Origin: an uncultured Clostridia bacterium | GTDB lineage: Bacteria; Bacillota; Clostridia; Christensenellales; Borkfalkiaceae | Assembly: GCA_949286835.1 (NCBI GenBank) | Contig: CASEDP010000004.1 | Coordinates: 62,001 to 126,000, forward strand | Direction of reading: 5' to 3' | DNA length: 64,000 nucleotides | Shown here: piece after piece, positions 7,813 through 15,766 of the stretch | Position numbering within the stretch: the first letter of the stretch is position 1 | Layout of the letters: each line of letters begins with the position of its first letter | Program-made: the position numbers and the translations under genes | Notes under the pieces: generated by a model | Databases searched by the model: none | Seen by the model: the letters and a program-made list of their open reading frames with translations, nothing else | What the model was told of the DNA's origin: nothing

Positions 7813-8186
7813 ATGTACTGTAAGAAACGCGGCAGCCTGCTCGACGACGACGCGGTCGTCTGCCCCAACTGCGGCGTACCGACCGACAACTACTATGCCT
7901 CCGCATCGCCGACACTCAAGCACACAAACGGGCTGGGAATTGCGGGATTTGTAATATCCCGTCTGAGCATCGTGCTCGGATATATTTACTGCATATCCGG
8001 CATAATCGCGTTTGCTCTCAGCCTTGCGGGATACCTGAACAGAAAGAACTGCACTAACGCCAACGGACTTGCACTGCGGGAATTATCATTTCCGTCGCAA
8101 CTTTTGTCTTTTGGCTGGTAATTCTCATTATCGCGGCAGTAATATACCTCTCGCCGACGGCGCCCGGGACGTTGCCCGTGTACTGA
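7813..8186 (+). pseudogene. Zinc-ribbon plus two-helix membrane protein (DUF4190-like) broken by a frameshift
   Basis: From the ATG at 7813 (AAGGAAG 7 bases upstream) the protein starts with a zinc ribbon, CxxC spaced from CPNCG, then an NGLGIAGFVIS helix and a second helix LSLAGYL. At about 8074-8076 the frame breaks: the first frame stops at 8121, while the frame beginning GCG at 8076 continues the family pattern (AGIIISVATFVFW, then LVILIIAAVIYLS) to a TGA at 8184-8186. One base is missing relative to an intact gene. Either this is a recent pseudogene or an assembly error; the promoter and terminator are intact. The intact protein would be about 124 residues. Confidence 0.82.
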
Positions 8187-8207
8187 AATTTATCCAGAAA
8201 ACTCAAT

Positions 8208-8241
8208 GCGGAGCCCCGCCACGGCGGGACTCCGCTTTTTT
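8208..8241 (+). terminator. Rho-independent terminator of the zinc-ribbon gene
   Basis: The stem GCGGAG plus CCCGCC pairs with GGCGGG plus CTCCGC between 8208 and 8235, with one C-A internal mismatch, followed by six T residues. Confidence 0.88.
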
Positions 8242-8259
8242 CTGCCGTCTTGCGCCGCG

Positions 8260-9465
8260 TCAGAGCTTTTCGGCAATCTTTTCGAGGAAGGCGCGGCTTT
8301 CGAGCTTTACGGGTGTTACCCCCTCGCGCTTAAAGAGGGGAATGAGGTCGCCCGTCATATAGCCGCTCTCTATCGTCTCTATCGTAGCCCTCTCGAGCTT
8401 CTTTGCAAACGCCGTGAGCTCCGGCGTGCCGTCAAGCTCGCCGCGCTTTGCAAGAGCGCCCGTCCACGCCCATATTGTTGCGACGGAGTTGGTCGAAGTC
8501 TCCTGCCCCTCTCTCCACTTGTAATAGTGGCGGGTGACGGTGCCGTGGGCAGCCTCGTACTCGTACTTGCCGTCGGGGGAGACCAGCACGGAGCTCATCA
8601 TTCCCAGCGAGCCGTAAGCCGTTGCGACCATATCGCTCATAACGTCGCCGTCGTAGTTCTTGCACACCCAAAGCACGCCGCCCTCGGAGCGCATAATCCT
8701 TGCCACGACGTCGTCGATGAGGGTGTACATATAGTATATGCCCTTCTCCTCGAACTTCGCCCTGTACTCGTTTTCGTAGATTTCGGCGAAGATGTCCTTG
8801 AAGCGGTGGTCGTAAATCTTGGATATGGTATCCTTTGCGCCCAGCCATACGGGAAGATTGTTGTCGAGCGCGAAGTTGAAACAGCTCCTCGCAAAGGAGA
8901 AAATGCTCGCGTCGAGGTTGTGCACGCCCTGCACTATGCCGTCGCCCTTGAAGGAGTGAACGAGCTGGCGGCTGACCTCCTTGCCGTCCTTGTCGCAGAC
9001 GACGAGATAGGCGCTCTGTCCGCCCTGTACCCTGCTTTCGACCGAGTTATAGATGTCGCCGTAGGCGTGCCTGCCTATGACTATCGGCTTTTTCCACCCG
9101 GGAACATATGGCGTTATGCCCTTTACGAGTATGGGCGCGCGGAACACCGTTCCGTCGAGGATGCGCCTTATCGTGCCGTTGGGGCTCTTCCACATCTTCT
9201 TGAGCTTATATTCTTCCACCCTCTGTGCGTTGGGCGTGATTGTGGCGCACTTTACCGCGACACCGAGGCGCTTTGTCGCCTCCGCGCTGAGTTCTGTAAC
9301 CTTGTCGTCGGTCGCGTCGCGCTCGGGAAGTCCCAAATCGTAATATTCCGTCTTTAAATCGACATAGGGCTCTATGAGTATCTCCTTTATCCACTTCCAG
9401 AGCACCCTCGTCATCTCGTCGCCGTCCATCTCTACGATGGGCGTCTTCATTGCAATCTTAGCCAT
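8260..9465 (-). CDS. icd: NADP-dependent isocitrate dehydrogenase, eukaryote-like (type II) subfamily
   Basis: A 401-residue enzyme that oxidatively decarboxylates isocitrate to 2-oxoglutarate with NADP. The N-terminus [18 protein letters not shown], the substrate loop [18 protein letters not shown] and the nucleotide-binding [12 protein letters not shown] are those of the homodimeric eukaryote-like group, not the E. coli Icd type. GGAGG lies 12 bases before the ATG. It stands alone: no citrate synthase or aconitase gene is nearby, so it probably serves glutamate synthesis rather than a full cycle. Confidence 0.95.
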   Translation of the reverse strand: MAKIAMKTPIVEMDGDEMTRVLWKWIKEILIEPYVDLKTEYYDLGLPERDATDDKVTELSAEATKRLGVAVKCATITPNAQRVEEYKLKKMWKSPNGTIRRILDGTVFRAPILVKGITPYVPGWKKPIVIGRHAYGDIYNSVESRVQGGQSAYLVVCDKDGKEVSRQLVHSFKGDGIVQGVHNLDASIFSFARSCFNFALDNNLPVWLGAKDTISKIYDHRFKDIFAEIYENEYRAKFEEKGIYYMYTLIDDVVARIMRSEGGVLWVCKNYDGDVMSDMVATAYGSLGMMSSVLVSPDGKYEYEAAHGTVTRHYYKWREGQETSTNSVATIWAWTGALAKRGELDGTPELTAFAKKLERATIETIESGYMTGDLIPLFKREGVTPVKLESRAFLEKIAEKL

Positions 9466-9499
9466 AAAAGTTGAAGCCTCCGCCTGTACTTTTATAACT

Positions 9500-9529
9500 A
9501 TTTTACACTAATTTCACTTAATCTTGCAA
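9500..9529 (-). promoter_or_regulatory. Candidate icd promoter
   Basis: Minus-strand TTGCAA (9524-9529), 18-nt spacer, TAAAAT (9500-9505). The -35 overlaps the last codons of the upstream ddl gene. Confidence 0.42.
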
Positions 9530-10614
9530 GCATTTGTCGCAATGTTGTTGAGTATTCCCGTATGCAATATGCGCTTTGACGCCTTCTCCGCACAGTCGGC
9601 GCGCGCCGTGGCGATTACCTTTTCCAGCACGCGGAAGAAGGACGGGTAGTCCGCAGATACGAGATACTGCGACAGCGAGCCGGGAACGGTGTTTATCTCG
9701 CTTATGAAGATATCCCCGCCGCTCATTATGTAGTCGAAGCGCACAATGCCGCGCATATTGAGCGCGCCGTACACCCGCGCCGTCTGACTGCGTATGAAGT
9801 CCGCCTCCCTTTCCCCGAGGTCGGCGGGGAACTGCCGCTTACCGCCGCCCGAGTACTTGTCGGAATAGCTTAAAAGGTCGCCAGAGGTAAACACCTCTTC
9901 GCAGGGAGAGACAACAATCCTGCCGCCGTCGCAATATGCGGCGCAATTTATCTCCCTGCGCGGCGACAGATAGCGCTCCATTATGACAGCGCTGTCGAGC
10001 GAAAACGCGACGTCCAGCGCCGCGCCGAGCGCCTCTTCGTCGTCTGCGCGTGAAATGCCTATGCTCGAGCCGAGGTTGCAGGGCTTGACGATTACGGGAT
10101 AGCCCAGCGCGCCCGCAGATGAGAGCGCGTCGCGGCGGTTGCGCGCGTAGACATAAGGAACTATGCCTGCCCCCAGCCCCGCAAGGACGAGCTTGGTGAG
10201 ATATTTATCCATAAACGCCGCGCTCTCGAACATTCCCGCCGAGGCAAAGGGCACGCCCGCAACCTCGGCAATGCCGGCAACCGCGCCGCCCTCGCCCCCG
10301 CCGCCGTGGCAGCAGTTGAGAATTGCGCCGAACTTTGCAAACGCCTTTACCCTGCGTTTGCGATTTAAAATCAGCGCCCCGCCCCTCATAAAGCTGGCGG
10401 CGCACATTCCGCCGAATTTGCCCTCCTTATAGACTGAAATGTCGGCAAGGCGGTCGTCGGAGAGCATCTCGCCCTCCTGTGTTATATAGACGGGCAATAC
10501 GCTTTTGCCGCCCTTTTTGAGTACGTTGCACGCCATTGTGCCAGTGATTACCGAAATTTCGTTTTCGGAGGATACGCCCCCGAATATGACGCAGATATCG
10601 TATTCCCTTACCAT
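9514..10614 (-). CDS. ddl: D-alanine-D-alanine ligase
   Basis: A 366-residue ATP-grasp enzyme that joins two D-alanines for peptidoglycan. Seen are FGGVSSENEIS at the N-terminus, the ATP-binding VKPCNLGSSIGIS loop, and the catalytic C-terminal FISEINTVPGSLS. The usual HGxxGEDG region is replaced by a glycine-rich CCHGGGGEGG. A textbook GGAGGTG ribosome site precedes the ATG. It lies 100 bases downstream of the murF-like gene whose product adds the dipeptide, so the two steps are adjacent. A D-Ala-D-Lac type ligase is less likely because no vanH or vanX is present. Confidence 0.92.
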   Translation of the reverse strand: MVREYDICVIFGGVSSENEISVITGTMACNVLKKGGKSVLPVYITQEGEMLSDDRLADISVYKEGKFGGMCAASFMRGGALILNRKRRVKAFAKFGAILNCCHGGGGEGGAVAGIAEVAGVPFASAGMFESAAFMDKYLTKLVLAGLGAGIVPYVYARNRRDALSSAGALGYPVIVKPCNLGSSIGISRADDEEALGAALDVAFSLDSAVIMERYLSPRREINCAAYCDGGRIVVSPCEEVFTSGDLLSYSDKYSGGGKRQFPADLGEREADFIRSQTARVYGALNMRGIVRFDYIMSGGDIFISEINTVPGSLSQYLVSADYPSFFRVLEKVIATARADCAEKASKRILHTGILNNIATNACKIK

Positions 10615-10633
10615 AAAAAAACACCTCCGATTG

Positions 10634-10668
10634 AACTACCCTGCGCATATGCGCCCTCATCGGAAGTG
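10634..10668 (+). repeat. Single CATATATG-family repeat between murF-like gene and ddl
   Basis: The sequence ACCCTGCGCATATGCGCC followed by CTCATCGG resembles the repeat family with a GCATATGC core. It lies inside a likely transcript. Confidence 0.5.
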
Positions 10669-10714
10669 CTTTGATTTTTTATTTAACTCTATGCCCCGCT
10701 GCGGGCTGCTTGCG

Positions 10715-12313
10715 TCAGATGTACATATCGGGCAGGTCGTTCAAAAAGAGCACCGTGTCGCCCTTTGAAAGCCGCCCGCGCAGCTCCTCCTGCGCGTCTG
10801 TGAGAGTATGCACGACTGTCACCTTTTCGGGGTCGCCGCCCGCCTCCTTATAGCCCTCGAAGATGACGCCGACAAGCGTTTCGCCGACGAGAATTACCCA
10901 GTCCGTGCCGACGAGCTGCGCGCCGAGCGCCCTGTTTTCCTCCTCCTCGAGAATTCCAAGCTCTACGAGCCCGGGGGTAACGACAATCTTTCTGCCGCCG
11001 AACAAGGAGAGCACCTTAAGCGCCGCCCTCGCGCCGACGATATTGGAGTTATAGCCGTCGTCTATGATGTTGACGCCGTTTGAAACTATGTGCTGGAGCC
11101 TGTGTTCTATGAACTCTATTGAGGCAATTCTTTCGACGATGTGTTCTGCGCTTACGCCGAGTTCATAGGCGAGCAGGGCGCACAGCCCTATGTTGTATGC
11201 CGAATGTTCGCCGAGAAGCTTTGTCTTTGCACGGACGTCTTTTCCGCCCAGCGTAAGCGTGAATTGCGTGCCGTCGCAGTCGGAGACGACGTCGCTGACT
11301 ATGTCCGCTATCTTAATCTTGCCCTCCGCGTCCGCAAACAGCGGCGCACAGTCGGGCGCGACGCAAGTTAAGTTCTTCGCCGCGGCGATTATCCTGCCCT
11401 TTTCCCTTACTATGTTCTCCAGACTGCCGAAACTTTCGAGGTGCTGGTTGCAGATACCCGTAATCAGCGCATAGTCGGGGGTGAAATGAGAGCACAGCTC
11501 GGAAATGTCGCCGACGTGACGCGCGCCCATCTCGGCGATGAACAGGTCGAACTCCTCCTCGTTTTCGTTGAGCGCACGCGCAATGCCGAGAGGCGTGTTG
11601 TACGAACGCGGGGTTGCAAGCACCTTAAAGTCGCCCTCCAGCAGGTGGCAGAGGATATTCTTCGCGCTCGTCTTGCCGTAGCTGCCGGTAATTCCTACCA
11701 CCGTCGCGCCGGATGCGACGAGCTTTTTCTTTGCCTCGGATATGTACTTTCTGTTTTTGGGAAGCTCATAGACAAGGCAGATGAGGTTGGTGAGGCAGAC
11801 GATGGGAATTAAGAGCACGGGGAAGAAGGTGAGAAAGACGTACTTCAAAGAGGTGAAGAGCGTCTCTCCCCAGACATAGTCGGCAAAGTTGAGAAGAGTG
11901 ACGACTATGTAGATGAGTATTGCCAGCACCAGCCAGAGCACCCTGTAGAGGCGCTTGAGGCGGGGCGTAAGCGTAACGGGGCTTTTGACCGAGTGTTTTG
12001 CGTCGGCATAGAGATAGACGCAGCAGAATATGACGATTGCCGCAAGCCCTATGACCGCCGACCACTGCCCCGCGAACGAAAAGCACAGCGAAAGTATGCT
12101 GTATGTGAGCAGCGACGAAAGCGTGAGCAGCGACAGCCTTGACATAAGCATATTGTTCTTGCGCATAGCCCACTTTACGAGCTTTTTTCCGACGTATGCC
12201 GACGACTGCATCATACCCAGAATTTTGCCCGAAATCATTACGAGCAGAGAGGCATAGACGACGGCTATAAGCACACATTCTATGGTCTTTCCGACCGAGA
12301 TAAAGATACCCAT
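10715..12313 (-). CDS. MurF-type ligase with an N-terminal membrane domain
   Basis: Residues from about 190 form a Mur ligase: P-loop GITGSYGKTS (about 207-216), the AEMGARHVGDI helix, GICNQHLESF, and the C-terminal DDGYNSN motif typical of MurF, which adds D-Ala-D-Ala to UDP-MurNAc-tripeptide. Residues 1 to about 183 instead contain about five membrane helices, and the usual MurF N-terminal UDP-binding domain is absent. Membrane-anchored MurF relatives are known in Clostridia; the acceptor may therefore differ from the soluble UDP substrate. It directly follows the hydrolase gene (TAA then ATG) and precedes ddl. Confidence 0.85.
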   Translation of the reverse strand: MGIFISVGKTIECVLIAVVYASLLVMISGKILGMMQSSAYVGKKLVKWAMRKNNMLMSRLSLLTLSSLLTYSILSLCFSFAGQWSAVIGLAAIVIFCCVYLYADAKHSVKSPVTLTPRLKRLYRVLWLVLAILIYIVVTLLNFADYVWGETLFTSLKYVFLTFFPVLLIPIVCLTNLICLVYELPKNRKYISEAKKKLVASGATVVGITGSYGKTSAKNILCHLLEGDFKVLATPRSYNTPLGIARALNENEEEFDLFIAEMGARHVGDISELCSHFTPDYALITGICNQHLESFGSLENIVREKGRIIAAAKNLTCVAPDCAPLFADAEGKIKIADIVSDVVSDCDGTQFTLTLGGKDVRAKTKLLGEHSAYNIGLCALLAYELGVSAEHIVERIASIEFIEHRLQHIVSNGVNIIDDGYNSNIVGARAALKVLSLFGGRKIVVTPGLVELGILEEEENRALGAQLVGTDWVILVGETLVGVIFEGYKEAGGDPEKVTVVHTLTDAQEELRGRLSKGDTVLFLNDLPDMYI

Positions 12314-13042
12314 TTATTCATTCTCCCTGAGAAACGCGAGCATAAGCGGATTGAACTCCTCGGGAAATTCCGAAAAGCAGAAATGCCCGCCCGGCATATC
12401 CTTAAGCCTGCTGCCCGATATAGTACGATTGAATATGACGCCCTCTTCGCCGTACGGCGTGACGGCGTCCTCCCTGCCGTAGATTAGCAGCACGGGCGCG
12501 GTGATTTTTGCCGCGTACTGCCGCAAATCGGCATTGACTATTTTTTTATAGCTCTCCCTCATCACGGGGGAGAGCGTGCGGTATTCGGCGCTGCCGAAGT
12601 GCCTTTCGGCGAACTTCGGAAAGAGCTTTTTTACGGCTCTGTATGCCTTTACCCGTCTGATATATGCCCGCGAACGCGGTTTTACCAGCCCCGCGCCGCC
12701 CACGACGACGAGGCGGGAAAATTGCTCCTGCCAGCGCGAAAAGGCGACGAACGCCACCCTTGCGCCGAACGAATGCGCGACGACCGACGGGCGGGAAAGC
12801 CCCTCCGCGCGGATGAAATCCATAAGCCAGCCCGCATAGTCCTCCACGCTCCACGCGCTCTGCGGCGCCTGACTTGCGCCGAACCCGGGCATATCGGGCG
12901 CGACAGCCCTCATTCCGCCTGCGGCGAGCGCCTCCGTCTGATAGAAAAAACTCTCCTTGCAGGAAAGATAGCCGTGCAGGAGCAGAACGTCCCTGCCGCT
13001 TCCCCTGCGCGCAACGCTGACAGCCAGACCGTCGACTATTAT
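12314..13042 (-). CDS. Alpha/beta hydrolase, probably starting at a rare ATA codon
   Basis: The protein has the family oxyanion strand VLLLHGYLS, nucleophile elbow VVAHSFGARVAF, acid residue in YGREDAVTP and catalytic histidine in PGGHFCF. The first ATG (12913) would remove the essential N-terminal strand and HG motif. The frame upstream contains no ATG, GTG or TTG before a stop at 13051-13049. A perfect GGAGGT (13056-13051) is 8 bases before ATA at 13042, giving a product of 242 residues that begins I-V-D-G-L. The gene lies 41 bases after rimI and abuts the murF-like gene. Substrate unknown. Confidence 0.78.
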   Translation of the reverse strand: MIVDGLAVSVARRGSGRDVLLLHGYLSCKESFFYQTEALAAGGMRAVAPDMPGFGASQAPQSAWSVEDYAGWLMDFIRAEGLSRPSVVAHSFGARVAFVAFSRWQEQFSRLVVVGGAGLVKPRSRAYIRRVKAYRAVKKLFPKFAERHFGSAEYRTLSPVMRESYKKIVNADLRQYAAKITAPVLLIYGREDAVTPYGEEGVIFNRTISGSRLKDMPGGHFCFSEFPEEFNPLMLAFLRENE

Positions 13043-13082
13043 GACAAGTTACCTCCGCCGCGCCCCGCGCGTGTTGCGGGCG

Positions 13083-13520
13083 CTAATTGAGCGATTTTTG
13101 CATTACGAGGCAGTCCTCGCCGTCGGGATAGTAACGCGTGCGCGCGTGCAGCCCCGCAAAGCCCGCCGAAAGATACAGTCCGAGCGCCGCAGAGTTGGAT
13201 ACCCTGACTTCGAGAAAGACCTTCTCCGCGCCCCGCGACTTGCACTCGCCCAGAAGCTCGTACAAAAGCCGCCTGCCGCGCCCGCCGCGCCTGTACTGTT
13301 CGACTATGAGAATATTCTCGAAGTCGGCGTTTTCAAACACGCAGGTGACGCAGCCATAGCCTATTATTTCGCCGTATTCCTCGGCGACGAGCCCAATCGT
13401 GTTGGGGTTTTCGTATGCGCCGACGAGCGTCTTATAGCTCCACTCCTCGCCGTGAAAGCACTCCTTTTCGAGCTGGGAGATGACGAGGATATCTTCAAAC
13501 CGCCATTTCCTTACAGTCAT
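13083..13520 (-). CDS. rimI: Ribosomal protein S18 alanine N-acetyltransferase-like GNAT enzyme
   Basis: A 145-residue GNAT acetyltransferase. Its acetyl-CoA loop is EQYRRGGRGRRLL, preceded by the VFENADFENILIV strand and followed by LEVRVSNSAALGLYLSAGF, the RimI signature. RimI acetylates the N-terminus of S18. It overlaps tsaB by 4 bases and follows tsaE-tsaB, the order commonly seen in Firmicutes. Other N-terminal acetyl targets are possible. Confidence 0.88.
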   Translation of the reverse strand: MTVRKWRFEDILVISQLEKECFHGEEWSYKTLVGAYENPNTIGLVAEEYGEIIGYGCVTCVFENADFENILIVEQYRRGGRGRRLLYELLGECKSRGAEKVFLEVRVSNSAALGLYLSAGFAGLHARTRYYPDGEDCLVMQKSLN

Positions 13521-14137
13521 ACGCCGCCCAGCCTCTTTGCGCGCTCTTCCTCCGCCTGCGACTTCCTGACGTACAGCGCGGCAAGTCCGCCCTGTCTGCC
13601 TTCCGCAAGCTTTACAGCCCTTTCAAGACATTCGTCGGGATTGAGCCTTGTGTAGCGCGCCAGCGGCAGCTCCTCAAAGCCGAATATGGGACGACCGAGC
13701 GCCTCCGTCTGCCCCCCCGAAAGGTACGACGGGGCTATGTCCTCGCTGCCGTCGGGAGCGTATCCCGCCACATAGTAGTTGCCGTGCGCGGCGTCTATCG
13801 CCACGGCGTAATGACAATCGCTGTTTACATTATATGAAATCATCTCGAAAGAGGTTACGCCGGCGGCGCGCTTGCATAGCGCCGTTGCAAATCCCTTCAT
13901 TGCGGAAATGCCTATTCTTATGCCCGTGAAAGACCCCGGACCCGTGACGGCGGCGAAGAAATCGCACTCCGCGGGGGAGAGCTGCGCCTCGTCCAGCGCC
14001 CTGTCTATTTCGTCCATAAGCACGACCGAATGATTGAGCGCGCAGTCGGGAATGAAGTGCTTTACCACCCTTTCCTCCTTTGCGGCTATTACGGTAAGAT
14101 AGCGCGACGACGTGTCGACGCAGAGATAGTTACTCAA
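13517..14137 (-). CDS. tsaB: tRNA threonylcarbamoyladenosine biosynthesis protein TsaB
   Basis: A 206-residue inactive homologue of TsaD that forms the TsaBDE complex making t6A at position 37 of ANN-decoding tRNAs. The signature VTGPGSFTGIRIGI is at about residues 64-77 and the N-terminus has LCVDTSS. The start is TTG at 14137, inside the last codons of tsaE (8-base overlap), consistent with translational coupling. tsaD is not in the window. Confidence 0.93.
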   Translation of the reverse strand: MSNYLCVDTSSRYLTVIAAKEERVVKHFIPDCALNHSVVLMDEIDRALDEAQLSPAECDFFAAVTGPGSFTGIRIGISAMKGFATALCKRAAGVTSFEMISYNVNSDCHYAVAIDAAHGNYYVAGYAPDGSEDIAPSYLSGGQTEALGRPIFGFEELPLARYTRLNPDECLERAVKLAEGRQGGLAALYVRKSQAEEERAKRLGGV

Positions 14138-14537
14138 CCCTTATCACCCTGTTGACCTTTCCGAGTTTTTCGATTGTTATCCTTATGCAGCCCGCGGGGA
14201 GCACGTCGGCGATATTTTCCGCCCATTCGAGCACGCATATGCCCGCGCCGCCGAAATATTCCGTAAGTCCCATAGCCTCTGCCTGAGCGCCGCTTGAAAG
14301 GCGGTAACAGTCGTAGTGATAGAGCCTGCCGTCGCCGTACTCGTTCATATAGGCATACGTCGGGCTTGTCACCTCGTCCTCTATGCCAAGCCCCCTTGCG
14401 AGCCCCTTGACGAATACCGTCTTGCCCGCGCCCATCTCCCCGTCGAGGAGAATGACCTCGCCGCCCTTGAGGGTCGACGCAAAGTTTTCCGCATACTGCA
14501 TTGTAGCCTCGGGGCTACCCGTTAAAAAAACTGCCAT
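14130..14537 (-). CDS. tsaE: tRNA threonylcarbamoyladenosine biosynthesis ATPase TsaE
   Basis: A 135-residue P-loop ATPase that powers the t6A complex. Walker A is GEMGAGKT near residue 33, followed by TSPTYAYMNEY, then YHYDCYRL and the C-terminal EWAENIADVLP, all family signatures. It opens the transcription unit tsaE-tsaB-rimI-hydrolase-murF-ddl and has its own promoter just upstream. Confidence 0.95.
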   Translation of the reverse strand: MAVFLTGSPEATMQYAENFASTLKGGEVILLDGEMGAGKTVFVKGLARGLGIEDEVTSPTYAYMNEYGDGRLYHYDCYRLSSGAQAEAMGLTEYFGGAGICVLEWAENIADVLPAGCIRITIEKLGKVNRVIRVE

Positions 14538-14545
14538 ACAACTAT

Positions 14546-14574
14546 ATTATATAGCGTACGGCAGTATTTTGCAA
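14546..14574 (-). promoter_or_regulatory. Promoter of the tsaE unit
   Basis: Minus-strand TTGCAA (14569-14574), 17-nt spacer, TATAAT (14546-14551), only 9 bases before the tsaE ATG, so the leader would be nearly absent. Confidence 0.65.
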
Positions 14575-14611
14575 TAATTTTTTATTTCAAATATTAACTT
14601 GAATAAGTAGC

Positions 14612-15403
14612 TTATTTGCCCATCCAAATGGGGATATAGTACCTTAAGAGCACGCCTATTACAAGCAGTACGACGACTGCGGCGCAAACCGAGATGAGCA
14701 CTATCATACGCTTTTTCTCCGTCTTTGCGCACTCCTCCGCGCTGCTTTCGGCGGGGCACTTGGGCGCAAGCCTGTCGCCGAGGCGGTTGATTGCCCTGGA
14801 CACGTGCTTATATACGGGCAGCGTGATTGCAACGGCTATGAGGCAGCGCATAAGGTTGAACGGCAGAACCGAGCACCAGAGATAGAAGGCGTAGAAGGTG
14901 TCCACCGTGCAGCCCTCGCCGAAGATTGCCTGCATACCGCCCACGAGAGGCTCCCAGCTTCCGCCGAAGAAACTTGCCTTGTAGAAGGGCACGAGGACGA
15001 GCCAGTTGGCGATTATGGCGAGCGCCACCGACGAAACGGTGCCGACAGACATACCTATGAGCGCGCCCTTGAAAGTGCGCCTTTTCTTGTAGATGAGCCC
15101 TGCGGGAACGACGAATGCTATGCCTATTATGAGGTCGGCAAGCTCGCCGACGAACATAGTAGACGTGCCCTTGATTATCAGCTTTACGAGCACTTTCATA
15201 AAGACGATTATCGCGCCCGAAACGGGACCGAGGGCGAACGTGCCGATGAGCGCGGGGATATCCGAGAAATTGAGCTCCAGCCAGGAGGGGAATATCGCCG
15301 CCATAGGGAAGCCGAACGCGTAGAGTACGCCGGCTACGGTTGCAAACATTGCGATTACCGCAACGCGCGTGGCGTTGAAGTATTCAGTCTTTGCGTTTAC
15401 CAT
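14612..15403 (-). CDS. ribU: Riboflavin ECF transporter substrate-binding membrane subunit (RibU-like)
   Basis: A 263-residue ECF S-component with about six membrane helices; FPSWLELNFSDIPALIGTFA and FALGPVSGAIIVFMKVLVK are typical of RibU. It binds riboflavin and works with a shared EcfT/EcfA module encoded elsewhere. The assignment rests chiefly on the FMN riboswitch, attenuator and perfect promoter upstream. An extra hydrophilic stretch and a final helix (VVLLVIGVLLRYYI) extend the C-terminus beyond the usual ~200 residues. AAGGAG lies 12 bases before the ATG. Confidence 0.92.
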   Translation of the reverse strand: MVNAKTEYFNATRVAVIAMFATVAGVLYAFGFPMAAIFPSWLELNFSDIPALIGTFALGPVSGAIIVFMKVLVKLIIKGTSTMFVGELADLIIGIAFVVPAGLIYKKRRTFKGALIGMSVGTVSSVALAIIANWLVLVPFYKASFFGGSWEPLVGGMQAIFGEGCTVDTFYAFYLWCSVLPFNLMRCLIAVAITLPVYKHVSRAINRLGDRLAPKCPAESSAEECAKTEKKRMIVLISVCAAVVVLLVIGVLLRYYIPIWMGK

Positions 15404-15451
15404 TGTAAAGAACTCCTTAATTATGTATTTTCATTTAAGTCGTTCCTTGTG

Positions 15452-15481
15452 AAAAAACGCCCCGAAATTGCTTTCGGGGCG
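15452..15481 (-). terminator. Attenuator terminator of the FMN riboswitch
   Basis: A perfect 10-bp stem (15458-15467 with 15472-15481) is followed on the minus strand by six T residues (15457-15452). It lies between the riboswitch and ribU and is the expected ligand-controlled terminator. Confidence 0.9.
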
Positions 15482-15563
15482 CGGGATTTTCAAGCTCTTC
15501 CTGCAGGGCAGACTAAAGGCGCAAAAGGGCGCGCCGAAATCATCGCCTGAAGGAATATTTCTT

Positions 15564-15671
15564 TTTCCGTCCGGACTATACCGTCGGTACGGGAATTGCA
15601 CCCGTTCGGGGTTGAAACTTCAACCTTCGCAGACTTTACTGCCGGTGGGGAATTGCACCCCGCCCCAAAGA
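15564..15671 (-). ncRNA. FMN riboswitch (RFN element)
   Basis: Reading the minus strand from 15671, the conserved RFN blocks appear in order: a GGGGCGGGGTG start, AATTCCCCACCGGC, AGTAAAGTCTGCGA, then GGGTGCAATTCCCGTACC, GACGGTATAGTC and the closing CCGGACG. Bound FMN should favour the downstream terminator at 15452-15481 and shut ribU off. Confidence 0.96.
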
Positions 15672-15692
15672 ATAACTTAAATTTGCAGTATC

Positions 15693-15721
15693 ATTATATA
15701 CGCGCAAAATGCACTTGTCAA
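15693..15721 (-). promoter_or_regulatory. Promoter of the riboswitch-ribU transcript
   Basis: Minus-strand TTGACA (15716-15721), 17-nt spacer, TATAAT (15693-15698); the start point would be about 15 bases before the riboswitch. Confidence 0.92.
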
Positions 15722-15766
15722 CAATTTTAAGGTACTTTGCGGGCGGCAAATGCCGCGTCTTTTTGC

